Of a stretch of 34,725 bases of DNA, positions 8,227-16,096 are shown piece by piece. Each line of letters opens with the position of its first letter. Within the stretch, counting starts at the first letter, position 1. A model generated the notes under the pieces. The model worked only from the letters and a program-made list of their open reading frames with translations. It ran no database searches and had not been told where the DNA came from. Source of the DNA: an uncultured Clostridia bacterium (GTDB taxonomy: Bacteria; Bacillota; Clostridia; Oscillospirales; Acutalibacteraceae); assembly GCA_946407065.1 (NCBI GenBank), contig CAMJMQ010000026.1:1-34725 (forward strand). The letters run 5' to 3'. The position numbers and the translations under genes were made by a program.

Positions 8227-9477
8227 TTATTTTCTCATCCCATCATTTTCCGGAGATATCCTGTTTTTAACGATTGCACTGATATATCTCACCTTAGGAT
8301 CCGTTTTGATTAGGGATAAGGTATCTATTTGCCCTTCATCAACCGATTCTTCCGTAGCGTTTTCGGGCTTTTCATATTCAATTACAGCATGAATGAGATC
8401 ATACTTATCATTAGAGTACATGTCTTCTTGTGTTACATAATGATTTTGCGCCGTCGGCGATCCTACATTAAAATTCTTTCTCACAAATAATATCTGACAA
8501 TACGTCATATCCGTTCCGATCTCATTGTTCAGCCTTGCGCCGTCCATCATAACAACGCATTTTGGATAATCATATTTTTCCGCGAGGATATCCGCTTTAA
8601 TACCGGCGATATCAGCTTCTGTATAACCGGTTGACGATGGATCGGAAGGTTGGATGAAGAACGTAAAACCGGGCAATTTCTTAGAATTGTAGAAACAAAT
8701 ATCTTTCATTTGATCCACATAGGTATAATCCCCGGCAGCTTCTACCGTGATCTCACGCCCCATCAAATCAAGGATATCAGCTATCCTCATAGACATAATA
8801 TCCTCGCCGAGATACTCATCGTTATCTATAGAAGCATTTATCTTTTCAGGTGGAATTAGCTCTTTTTTGATTGCTTGAAAAAAGGTATCGCCGCTCTCCT
8901 GATTATACAATATGTACATACCAACCGGATCTTCTTCATTTTCCGGAAGTTTGTCATTATACGCTAACCATTTTTTTGCTGCATTGGGAAGCTCTGAACA
9001 CTTCGTTTCCGGTGCATAAATATCAAATCGTGAAAAACTAACGATATGAAACGAAACTGTAGATAAATATTTTCTCTTAGTCATGTTCCCTTCTGATGCG
9101 GGTGGTGATTGATAATCCAGTTTTGAGGTATCGGTATAATACCGATTTTCGCCCACAGACATCATGTTTTGAAAGCGTCCGTTGAAATTTGAACTGATAA
9201 CGGTTTTCTTCGAATCCTTGCTCTCATCTTCCGAGGGAATAAAATAATAACCCAAAAAAGATCCGTCTGCGGAAAGACAAAGGTACGTTTTGTGTTTATC
9301 TGTATAATCTTGACCATACCCATAATCGACTGAACAAACATAGGTCCCACTCATGTCCTTTAGCAGAGCTTCAACATCCAACTCAGGTGAATCGGTATTC
9401 TTAGCTGAGGCGCTTCCTGTAAACAATATCAAACTTATTGTAATCAGTGTGATCCATACTTTTTTCAAACGAATCAT
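8227..9477 (-). CDS. secreted protein of unknown function, related to the sigma-fusion C-terminus
   Basis: This protein has 416 residues. A signal peptide (about 1-25, ending SASA) precedes a region (about 34-190) with SGTYVCS, LCLSADGSFLGYYF and VGMYILYNQ. These elements, in the same order, resemble GNYSTTF, LTIDSNGVFETEFYY and YNIIYIPYG near the end of the sigma fusion. The rest (about 190-416) is not recognised. The ATG at 9477 directly abuts the AAAGG at 9478-9482. A TTG at 9468, three codons in, has 9-nt spacing and may be the true start. It precedes the kinase gene by 140 nt and could supply an extracellular partner for the kinase or the sigma sensor; that is inference. Confidence 0.7.
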   Translation of the reverse strand: MIRLKKVWITLITISLILFTGSASAKNTDSPELDVEALLKDMSGTYVCSVDYGYGQDYTDKHKTYLCLSADGSFLGYYFIPSEDESKDSKKTVISSNFNGRFQNMMSVGENRYYTDTSKLDYQSPPASEGNMTKRKYLSTVSFHIVSFSRFDIYAPETKCSELPNAAKKWLAYNDKLPENEEDPVGMYILYNQESGDTFFQAIKKELIPPEKINASIDNDEYLGEDIMSMRIADILDLMGREITVEAAGDYTYVDQMKDICFYNSKKLPGFTFFIQPSDPSSTGYTEADIAGIKADILAEKYDYPKCVVMMDGARLNNEIGTDMTYCQILFVRKNFNVGSPTAQNHYVTQEDMYSNDKYDLIHAVIEYEKPENATEESVDEGQIDTLSLIKTDPKVRYISAIVKNRISPENDGMRK

Positions 9478-9559
9478 CCTTTCGATGACTTAAGTGTTCA
9501 GAAATAATCATACTGCTTTTTTACAGTAAATACAATACCTGAATTGATTCGTCACAGGA

Positions 9560-10102
9560 TCAATCCCTATTCCGACTGTTGTTGATCGCGTCAACGATGC
9601 GATCGGTCCGGCTGTTGCCGATGTCCCGGAATTTCTCTGTTTGCCACTCGGCAACCTTACGGGTATTTGTATCGTCGATGCGCTTGTAGATCGCTTCATT
9701 GATCATATTGACCGCGTCATATGCCTTTTTCTTTTCAAAAACAAGAAAACAAATATCGATCCTTTCACCTGAGGTAAGATTGAGCACCAGCGTGGTTTGG
9801 AAAGCGCCGATCATCGTAGCAATACCGAGCAAGATCACCAAAAAACCAATCAGGGGCGATTGCCACAACAGCAAGCCCAGAATGAACTCCACAAGACCGA
9901 TGATCAGATTTCTGAGGATCAATCGGAATCCCACCGAGGTAGAGGCGATCTGATTGACCATCAACTGCTTTTCGATCCTGCCCAGAGGGATAACGCCTAA
10001 AATAGTATTGGGCATTTTTAGATAAATAAAATTATCATCCTTTGAAATCTCTCCTTTCAGATAGAAGGTCATTAAGCCTGTGATAAAATGAATAGTAGTC
10101 AT
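9560..10102 (-). CDS. small two-span membrane protein
   Basis: This protein has about 180 residues. A beta-rich N-terminal part (LKGEISKDDNFIYLKMPNTIL) is interrupted by two hydrophobic spans (RNLIIGLVEFILGLLLW and GFLVILLGIATMIGAF). It resumes with LVLNLTSGERIDICFLVFEKKKAYDAVNMINEAI, like a split PH-type fold around a membrane hairpin. The C-terminus is charged. AGGAG at 10111-10115 is 8 nt from the ATG at 10102 but only 2 nt from the ATG at 10108, so 10102 is chosen. It is transcribed away from the BspA-like gene, from an ECF-like promoter. Function unknown. Confidence 0.7.
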   Translation of the reverse strand: MTTIHFITGLMTFYLKGEISKDDNFIYLKMPNTILGVIPLGRIEKQLMVNQIASTSVGFRLILRNLIIGLVEFILGLLLWQSPLIGFLVILLGIATMIGAFQTTLVLNLTSGERIDICFLVFEKKKAYDAVNMINEAIYKRIDDTNTRKVAEWQTEKFRDIGNSRTDRIVDAINNSRNRD

Positions 10103-10149
10103 CTTCATATCTCCTTTTGAAACATTTCCTCTCTATAAGATTCCCTTAT

Positions 10150-10183
10150 ATTATAATAAGTGTTCTCAGAGCGTTTCCCAAAA
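10150..10183 (-). promoter_or_regulatory. putative ECF-type promoter for the small membrane protein
   Basis: On the minus strand TTTTGGGAAAC (10183-10173) lies 17 bp upstream of TATAAT (10155-10150). The 11-mer is identical to the one before the sigma fusion. Confidence 0.5.
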
Positions 10184-10231
10184 CCTGACCTTATCGCATG
10201 ATTTTTCATCCGTCATCCAGCATAGGGATCA

Positions 10232-10266
10232 TTTTTTGGGAAAACAAAAAAATCCAATGGTATGAT
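10232..10266 (+). promoter_or_regulatory. putative ECF-type promoter for the BspA/CAP protein
   Basis: TTTTTTGGGAAAAC (10232-10245) is followed by TATGAT at 10261-10266, 16 bp after GGGAAAA. It is divergent from the promoter at 10150-10183. The leader to the ATG would be about 150 nt. Confidence 0.5.
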
Positions 10267-10421
10267 AGAATCGTAATGAGACATAACGTTCGATTACGGA
10301 ATCGAAAAAAATCTCAGCTTGCCAATCGGTAACGAAAGAAGGAATGCAGATAGATTGAAAACCCTTACGGCTTTGATCCAAATACGATACAGAGAATACA
10401 GAATGATTAGGAGGATTAAAA

Positions 10422-13400
10422 ATGAAAAGAACATTATCAACCATTCTCGCCATCCTTACCCTGTTGTCTTTGCTGACGGTAACAGCTCCGTATGCTGCTG
10501 CTGAAGAACGATCTGCTTCAGCGATTGACCGTGCGGTAACGATCGACGAGACCACAGACGACGAACAGCTTAACGGGGATGAGATAACCATTCCGCAGGG
10601 TTACGATCTGGAATCACAGAGTAACGACGGAACAGAAGAGAACAGCGTTCCCCTGTTACGTAAGAACACCGATCTTGCTGAGACAGGAGCCGGCATCACT
10701 TACAATGTGAGCGGAACTACCCTGACGATCTCGGGTTCCGGTTCCATGGCGGGATTAAAGGGAAACGATCGTTCCTATCCTTGGACTAACCATGCATCTA
10801 CGATCAAGAAAGTCACCGTCAATAAGGGTATTACGGATATTTCTGATTTTGCCTTTATGAACTTCAGCCAATTGACGTCGATCTCCCTCCCCGATGGGAT
10901 CACAAAGATCGGAGAAGCGGCGTTCTACGGCTGCGGATCACTGTCAACTATCTCTCTGCCCTCCAGTGTCAAAAGTATCGAAAGAGGTGCTTTCTACTTG
11001 TGCAGATCTCTTGGCGGTATTAATTTAAACAGCGTTGAGGCGATCAAAGACTATGCTTTTCAGGGAACGGCAATCAAAACAGTTGCCTTAGGTAAATCCT
11101 TGACGACACTCAACGGACTTTCGTTCTTCGGCGTCGAGGTGACCTCGTTCTCAGTCGATAACGCGAATCAGAAATACTGTTCTGATGCCGGTATTTTATA
11201 CTCGAAATCCAAGGATACCATTGTACTATATCCGTGTGAAAAAACGGGAAACAGCTTTACTGTTCCGACGTCTGTTAAAGCCATCGAAAGCTGTGCGTTC
11301 GCCAGAAACAAATATCTGCAGAGTGTGAATCTCGGTTCCGTTACATCGATCGGTGAGAGCGCATTTCAGGAGGCGTCCTCACTGAAATCTATTGTCATTC
11401 CCGACAGCGTTACACAAGCCGGATACTTCGCTTTCTATCATTGCCCCAACCTAAAGTCGGTCACATTCGGCAAGGGACTGAAAGAAACCTCTTATCAGAT
11501 GTTTGAACAGTGTACTTCTCTTACGGATATCAACTTCGGCGGTCTGACCGATATTGACGCGCGCACCTTTGCTGATTGCAGCGCTCTTGAAACGGTCACT
11601 CTGCCTTCGACAGTCACCTCGATCGGCAACGCTTCCTTCGGCGACTGCTACAAGCTTGTCAGTTTCACCGCACCCTCTGTTACCGAGATCCCCTATCAGG
11701 CTTTCTTGAACGACAGAAGCCTGACCTCAATCAGCTTTCCGAAGCTTGAAAATATCTATCGCATTGCGTTCTATGGCTGTTCATCGCTGAAATCCGTCCA
11801 TCTGCCTGAGAGCACACAATTTGTTCACTCAAACGCGTTTCATGAAAACGTCGAAGTCACTTGTGCAAATACCAAATTGAGCAGGTACGGACAGAACGGT
11901 CTGCGTGAAATCGAGTCAGTGAGAGTTACCGGTACACTCAACTATCAGGAAGCATTCGATGTGCTGAACTTAGTCAATAAAGAGCGCGCGAAAGAAGGGT
12001 TAAATCCTCTTGTAATGAATGCGTCTTTGCTTGATACCGCCATGCGGCGTGCAGTGGATAATATCGTTTTATTCTCCCATACCCGTCCCGATGGCTCGTC
12101 ATGTTTTACCGCGAACAATCTGATGGCCGCTGAGAATATTGCGATCGGTCAGCATAACGCGGCTGAGGCAATGAACTCGTGGATGAATTCGGAAGGTCAC
12201 CGCAAGAACATCTTGACCGGGAACTGCACCACGATCGGTATCGGTTGCTTTGAAAGCAACGGCGTCACTACATGGGTGCAATGCTTCGGCACGGGAGCTG
12301 ACAGTAAAAACTGCGATAAACCGGCAAATACAAAGAGAAGCCGCAGGATTTCGATGGCTGTCGGTACTTTCGAAGAAGAGACCTCCGGTACGGGGATTAT
12401 TTGGGGTGCACCTAAGTCCTTTTCCTATGATTTTGACGTCTATACAAATGACAGGAACATCAACAAGAATGAGACAACCCATGCCGTAATGCGTGTACGC
12501 AATCCGGAGTTCCCCTCTTGTTTTGCTGTTCTGGATAATGTCGGCATCACGTGGTCGAGCTCTGACTCTGCTGTTGCGACAGTCGACTCTCAGGGAACCG
12601 TAACAGGAGTCGGTAACGGTTATGTCAGCATTAATGCCGATCTGTTTTTCTATTCGGCAACTTCCCAAAGGATCCAGGTCAAAGGAGCCGCAACTGTTCC
12701 CACTCCTGTCATAAAGAGCCTCAACAATGTCGAAGACGGCATAAAAATCAGCTGGAATAAGGTAGACGGAGCCGCTCAGTACCGCGTGTACTATAAAGGC
12801 AGAAACGGCTGGACAAAGCTGACCGACACGTCTTCAAATTCCGTGATCGACTATGACGTCGTATCAGGCAACAATTACACCTATACGATCCGCGCCCTTG
12901 ATCAAAACGGCAATCACATCAGTGATTATGATCATAACGGCTCCAAGATCAGATTCATTAAAGCGCCGCAGTTCTCCTTATCCAACGCCTCAAACGGTGT
13001 ACGGATCAGCTGGGGCAAGGTTACGGGCGCTGAGAAATACCGCGTATTCTATTACGGCTCCAAGGGCTGGACAAGACTTGCAGATACTGCGGCAACCTCG
13101 TTCCTTGATACCGACGTATCGTCCAACCACCGCTATGTCTATACTGTCCGCTGTATCAGCGCAGACGGCAATACCTATATCAGCGATTACCGCGTCGGAA
13201 AGGGTATCAACTATTTTGCAGCTCCCTCGCTTACTCTGAAAAACGTTGAGGACGGTGTGAAGATCAGCTGGAATAAGATTGACGGCGCGGCAAAATACAG
13301 GGTCTATTACAAGGGTCGGAACGGCTGGACTAAGTTGACCGACACCACCTCAACTTCCGTGATCGACTATGATGTCGTATCAGGCACCAATTACACCTAT

Positions 13401-13736
13401 ACCATCCGCGCGCTGGATCAGAACGGCAACCATATCAGCGATTATTATCACGACGGTTTCAAGATCAAGTTCCTTCGCGCTCCTTCCTTCACCCTGTCGT
13501 CTGAGAAGGGCGGCGTTCGAATCAAGTGGAACAAGGTAGGCGGCACGGAAAAATACCGCGTGTTCTATTACGGCTCCAAGGGCTGGACAAGACTCGCCGA
13601 CACCGCCAATACCTCTTTCCTCGATACCGACGTATCCTCCGGTCATCGATATGTCTATACCGTTCGTTGTATCAGTAGTGACGGCAAGACCTATACCAGC
13701 GACTACCGCGTCGGCAAGGGAATCAACTATCGTTAA
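10422..13736 (+). CDS. secreted BspA-type LRR / CAP / Big / FN3 multidomain protein
   Basis: This protein has 1104 residues. It runs: signal peptide (about 1-27); BspA-type leucine-rich repeats (about 90-490, units such as ITKIGEAAFYGCGSLSTISL); a CAP/SCP domain (about 505-635) with SHTRPDGSS, AENIAIG and WMNSEGHRKNIL, keeping the family His and Glu residues; a Big-like stretch (about 705-745, WSSSDSAVATVDSQGTVTG); then four FN3-like repeats of about 86 residues in the order A-B-A-B to the end. BspA repeats and CAP domains are common in host-facing surface proteins of gut bacteria. No anchor, sortase signal or dockerin is seen, so it is probably released or held by the repeats. AGGAGG (about 10410-10415) sets the start. 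A terminator follows at 13787. Confidence 0.92.
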   Translation: MKRTLSTILAILTLLSLLTVTAPYAAAEERSASAIDRAVTIDETTDDEQLNGDEITIPQGYDLESQSNDGTEENSVPLLRKNTDLAETGAGITYNVSGTTLTISGSGSMAGLKGNDRSYPWTNHASTIKKVTVNKGITDISDFAFMNFSQLTSISLPDGITKIGEAAFYGCGSLSTISLPSSVKSIERGAFYLCRSLGGINLNSVEAIKDYAFQGTAIKTVALGKSLTTLNGLSFFGVEVTSFSVDNANQKYCSDAGILYSKSKDTIVLYPCEKTGNSFTVPTSVKAIESCAFARNKYLQSVNLGSVTSIGESAFQEASSLKSIVIPDSVTQAGYFAFYHCPNLKSVTFGKGLKETSYQMFEQCTSLTDINFGGLTDIDARTFADCSALETVTLPSTVTSIGNASFGDCYKLVSFTAPSVTEIPYQAFLNDRSLTSISFPKLENIYRIAFYGCSSLKSVHLPESTQFVHSNAFHENVEVTCANTKLSRYGQNGLREIESVRVTGTLNYQEAFDVLNLVNKERAKEGLNPLVMNASLLDTAMRRAVDNIVLFSHTRPDGSSCFTANNLMAAENIAIGQHNAAEAMNSWMNSEGHRKNILTGNCTTIGIGCFESNGVTTWVQCFGTGADSKNCDKPANTKRSRRISMAVGTFEEETSGTGIIWGAPKSFSYDFDVYTNDRNINKNETTHAVMRVRNPEFPSCFAVLDNVGITWSSSDSAVATVDSQGTVTGVGNGYVSINADLFFYSATSQRIQVKGAATVPTPVIKSLNNVEDGIKISWNKVDGAAQYRVYYKGRNGWTKLTDTSSNSVIDYDVVSGNNYTYTIRALDQNGNHISDYDHNGSKIRFIKAPQFSLSNASNGVRISWGKVTGAEKYRVFYYGSKGWTRLADTAATSFLDTDVSSNHRYVYTVRCISADGNTYISDYRVGKGINYFAAPSLTLKNVEDGVKISWNKIDGAAKYRVYYKGRNGWTKLTDTTSTSVIDYDVVSGTNYTYTIRALDQNGNHISDYYHDGFKIKFLRAPSFTLSSEKGGVRIKWNKVGGTEKYRVFYYGSKGWTRLADTANTSFLDTDVSSGHRYVYTVRCISSDGKTYTSDYRVGKGINYR
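12702..13736 (+). repeat. tandem duplication of an FN3-like pair (516-bp unit)
   Basis: NVEDG.KISWNK recurs with Asn codons at 12726 and 13242, exactly 516 bp (172 codons) apart. Each unit holds two FN3-like modules, A (YKGRNGWTKLTDT) and B (YYGSKGWTRLADT). High similarity of copies suggests recent duplication or ongoing homogenisation. Confidence 0.9.
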
Positions 13737-13786
13737 TACCACATACTAAAAAGCCACTGGGTGACTGAGTAAAGATGGCAAAAAGA

Positions 13787-13814
13787 AAAGAGACAGTCGA
13801 AAAACTGTCTCTTT
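13787..13814. terminator. terminator, probably the original one of the tRNA-Leu operon
   Basis: AAAGAGACAGT/ACTGTCTCTTT (787-797/804-814 in the 13 kb block) has a CGAAAA loop. It works for the BspA-like gene on the plus strand and, on the minus strand, sits exactly where the tRNA-Leu terminator would be before any insertion. Confidence 0.75.
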
Positions 13815-13827
13815 GGTGCCGGTGACC
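13812..13827 (-). repeat. att-like copy of the tRNA-Leu 3' end (outer left)
   Basis: TTTGGTGCCGGTGACC is identical over 16 nt to 31517-31532, the 3' end of tRNA-Leu(TAA) on the minus strand. The rest of the tRNA is absent; 13828 onward diverges at once. It is read as the outermost left attachment site. Confidence 0.7.
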
Positions 13828-13904
13828 TCGTCGTCGTTTGCTGTACTCGCTGAGTGAGATTTCTTGCCGAAATCTCCCCCTGCTCGCGCCGCAACTCCTC
13901 CTCT

Positions 13905-13930
13905 CCCCAAAATAATAATTTATTTCGGGG
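13905..13930. other. dyad between the two left att copies
   Basis: CCCCAAAATAA (13905-13915) and TTATTTCGGGG (13920-13930) are inverted with one mismatch. The 166 bp between the two att-like copies holds no gene. It may be the shrunken remnant of an older insertion. Confidence 0.5.
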
Positions 13931-13964
13931 ACCCCTATTCACATCAAGTCCTGTCCTACAGCAC

Positions 13965-14000
13965 AAAAAAGCCCATACCCGTTTGGGTATGGGCTTTTTT
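13965..14000. terminator. terminator beside the inner left att copy
   Basis: A perfect 16-bp stem (AAAAAAGCCCATACCC at 13965-13980, its complement at 13985-14000) has a GTTT loop. It works on both strands. It has the same position relative to the att sequence as the other two terminators, but an unrelated stem. Confidence 0.85.
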
Positions 14001-14013
14001 GGTGCTGGTGACC
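13994..14013 (-). repeat. attachment site, inner left (attL)
   Basis: CTTTTTTGGTGCTGGTGACC matches 31513-31532 at 19 of 20 positions. It is the partner of the tRNA-Leu end and marks the left boundary of the large element. Confidence 0.7.
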
Positions 14014-14064
14014 CTGACCGAATCCTCTAAACCCGCATGAACAGTGGATTTCTTCAAAGTCAGT

Positions 14065-14146
14065 AGTGCAATAAAAGTGCATTAAGTGCACTTTTTAATT
14101 CCTATGCAGAAAAATAGAATAATTATTCAGAGCAAAAAATGACCAT
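14065..14146 (+). repeat. left-end arm-type repeats
   Basis: AGTGCA occurs at 14065, 14076 and 14085, and AGTAGTGCAATA at 14062-14073 recurs at 31384-31395. GCAAAAAATGACCAT (14132-14146) recurs exactly at 31302-31316. They are candidate integrase or excisionase binding sites. Confidence 0.55.
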
Positions 14147-14182
14147 GTTTCACCCCGAAATCAAGAAAATATTGAAATATAC

Positions 14183-14211
14183 TTGACACCATATGCGGTA
14201 CCATATATGAT
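14183..14211 (+). promoter_or_regulatory. hicB promoter with operator between -35 and -10
   Basis: TTGACA (14183-14188), a 17-bp spacer and TATGAT (14206-14211). The spacer holds a 20-bp imperfect palindrome (14190-14209; arms CATATGCGGT and ACCATATATG match at 8 of 10 positions). A repressor there would block polymerase, which suits autoregulation by HicB. Confidence 0.75.
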
Positions 14212-14257
14212 AATAACAACATTCGTAATGATATAATTTGTCATGAGGCTGAGATCA

Positions 14258-14623
14258 ATGAAAACAAATGAGTTAACGGAAAAACTAAACTACTATATGA
14301 AGAAGAAATACAGAATTGAAATCGTAGAGGATGAAGACGAAGGCGGTTTTGTTGTCTCCTATCCTGACTTGATCGGCTGTATCTCATCAGGAGAAACCCT
14401 TGACGAAGCTGTCAAGAACGGCGAGGATGCCAGAAGAGAATGGACATACGCCATGTTAGAAAGCGGCGCTGTCGTTCCCGAACCCTTTGACGCCGACGAT
14501 TACTCCGGTCAATTCCGTCTCCGTGTTCCTAAATCCTTGCACAAACACTTAGCCGAACGCTCCAAGCAGGAAGGCATCAGCATGAATCAGTATTGTATCT
14601 ATCTGCTTTCTCAAACAATCTAA
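14258..14623 (+). CDS. hicB: HicB-family antitoxin-like protein without a HicA partner
   Basis: This protein has 121 residues from the ATG at 14258. The N-terminal HicB fold (about 15-70) has YRIEIVEDEDEGGFVVSYPDLIGCISSGETLDEAVKNG split across strands and helix. The C-terminus (about 85-120, FRLRVPKSLHKHLAERSKQEGISMNQYCIYLL) is a ribbon-helix-helix DNA-binding domain. In HicAB modules HicB neutralises the mRNase HicA and represses the operon. No HicA-like ORF (about 60-80 residues) lies upstream to 13.74 kb or downstream before the Fic gene. The ATG at 14243, five codons earlier, has no ribosome-binding site, while 14258 has a GAGG-like sequence. The gene may now act only as a repressor or as an anti-toxin against related elements. 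Confidence 0.85.
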   Translation: MKTNELTEKLNYYMKKKYRIEIVEDEDEGGFVVSYPDLIGCISSGETLDEAVKNGEDARREWTYAMLESGAVVPEPFDADDYSGQFRLRVPKSLHKHLAERSKQEGISMNQYCIYLLSQTI

Positions 14624-14636
14624 ATATCTCACAACA

Positions 14637-14671
14637 AACACAAGCACGGTTTTTACGCCGTGCTTGTGTTC
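14637..14671. terminator. bidirectional terminator between hicB and fic
   Basis: A perfect 13-bp stem AACACAAGCACGG/CCGTGCTTGTGTT (14637-14649/14658-14670) has the loop TTTTTACG. The 28-nt core is repeated exactly at 16065-16092. Confidence 0.9.
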
Positions 14672-14672
14672 T

Positions 14673-15899
14673 TTATTTTTCGTCTGTATTTGCAGAACTT
14701 AGCTTTTCAACTTCATCCAGATTCAGATTGTAATAACTGCTATTACCTAATGATTTTTTATCAATCAAATTGTACTCCGATAAATCTTTCAATCGTTTAA
14801 ATACCGTTGGTCTGCTAACGCGCATCAATCCCTTTATTTCCTCTACGCTGATACCACTTTCTGAAAACAGGCTCGCTTGTAACAAATAATCATAAAAATC
14901 AATATACTTTTCATTTAGTCCCATTGGCAGATATTGTATTCTATCACGATAATACATAAGCTTCTGATGTCGTTTTTGCAGAGCTTCCTCGAGCTGCTTC
15001 ATAGACTCTTCAATGATATCGGTGAACATAATGACAAACGGCGTCAAGTCTCCCTTGTTATGCCTATCATTACAGGTCTTGAATGCTTGATAGTATTCCT
15101 TGATATTCTCCTTGATCGTATAAGACAAACGATAAGCGATCGTCGGCTCAAACTCCTTGGACAGCAAATAACTGCTGATAAAACGTGAGGTACGACCATT
15201 ACCATCATAGAAGGGATGGATGTATCCAAACAAATAATGAAACAAAGCAACTTTAATTGGTTCGTCAATCTCAGTCGAATTCAATACTTGCAACGCTTGA
15301 TTCATACACTCTATTATTTTGCTTTCCGGATTAACGCCTTGGTGTATTTCTTTTTGCGTTGCAGTTGTTACGCTTGCAGAATCTTTTCTAAATATTTCTC
15401 CATCCGGAAGGTTATTTGGATTGTCTTCCTCAACTTCAGCATAAACTAATTCGTTATATAGATTCCTAATATCTTGACAAGTTTGAAAAGACAGTGTTTC
15501 ATTTTTTTGTAACATAAGGTACTTTTGAACCAGCCCTTTAAAACGTTTTCTTCTATTTTTTGTTTCCAATTCAGATAAAATGCTGTTTATTTCGCGCCTG
15601 GAACTGTAAACACCTTCTATGTCGTTTGTTAACACAATCTCATCAATTAAACTACGTATTGTAAAATGACTAATTGCCACTCCCGGTAATTCATCTCTTA
15701 GCTTTTTAATTCGTTTATCTGCTTTGTAAATACTTATAATTTTATAATGTAATGAAGGTTCTAAGACAAAAAAGGCCTGAGAACCATTTATTTCAAAGTT
15801 GATTTTCGTTGCATATTTACAGTCAAACCTTTTTTGATAAATATCTTCGTAATGATCCTTATCTGAGTAAAACAATTTAGCTAATGATTGATAACTCAT
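14673..15899 (-). CDS. class II Fic-domain protein with C-terminal winged helix
   Basis: This protein has 408 residues. The N-terminal Fic_N region contains the inhibitory helix motif TNDIEG (91-96, S/T-x3-E-G), which in class II Fic proteins keeps the ATP site closed. The catalytic motif HPFYDGNGRTSR begins at His228 and is complete, so AMP transfer to a hydroxyl side chain of a protein target is expected. Residues about 345-400 (GISVEEIKGLMRVSRPTVFKRLKDL) form a winged HTH, common in Fic proteins that also act on DNA. AGGAGG lies 9-10 nt before the ATG. It is flanked on both sides by the same hairpin sequence (14637 and 16064), and its last residues NTDEK recall the integrase end. It may have been inserted as a cassette. 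Target unknown. Confidence 0.93.
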   Translation of the reverse strand: MSYQSLAKLFYSDKDHYEDIYQKRFDCKYATKINFEINGSQAFFVLEPSLHYKIISIYKADKRIKKLRDELPGVAISHFTIRSLIDEIVLTNDIEGVYSSRREINSILSELETKNRRKRFKGLVQKYLMLQKNETLSFQTCQDIRNLYNELVYAEVEEDNPNNLPDGEIFRKDSASVTTATQKEIHQGVNPESKIIECMNQALQVLNSTEIDEPIKVALFHYLFGYIHPFYDGNGRTSRFISSYLLSKEFEPTIAYRLSYTIKENIKEYYQAFKTCNDRHNKGDLTPFVIMFTDIIEESMKQLEEALQKRHQKLMYYRDRIQYLPMGLNEKYIDFYDYLLQASLFSESGISVEEIKGLMRVSRPTVFKRLKDLSEYNLIDKKSLGNSSYYNLNLDEVEKLSSANTDEK

Positions 15900-15997
15900 G
15901 TCTCAGCACCTCCTAATTTATTTTATGTTTATTACTTATTATCATACTACAAATCGTAAAAACCAAGTATATTTTTACTTTGATTATTATTCTACAC

Positions 15998-16038
15998 GAA
16001 ACTGAGTATAAAATCAAGCTGTTTTTATACTCAGTTTC
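15998..16038. repeat. perfect 16-bp inverted repeat upstream of fic
   Basis: GAAACTGAGTATAAAA (15998-16013) and TTTTATACTCAGTTTC (16023-16038) flank a 9-nt loop. No T-run follows on either strand, so it is not a normal terminator. It may be an operator or an RNA structure. Confidence 0.7.
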
Positions 16039-16063
16039 AAAAGATTCTTGCATTATTGAAAAG

Positions 16064-16093
16064 AACAAGCACGGTTTTTACGCCGTGCTTGTT
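16064..16093. terminator. terminator of the integrase gene
   Basis: AACAAGCACGG/CCGTGCTTGTT (16064-16074/16083-16093) has the same stem core and loop as 14637-14670. It lies 3 nt after the integrase stop. Confidence 0.85.
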
Positions 16094-16096
16094 TCA

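Noticed and set aside
12099..12668. Minus-strand ORF of 189 codons inside the BspA/CAP gene
   Set aside because: It is antisense to the CAP and Big domains, with a cysteine/arginine-rich translation typical of shadows.
13829..13930. Possible second tRNA gene after the 13812 copy of the tRNA end
   Set aside because: Only the 3' end matches; no T-arm, anticodon arm or acceptor partner can be folded, so it is an att copy and not a tRNA.
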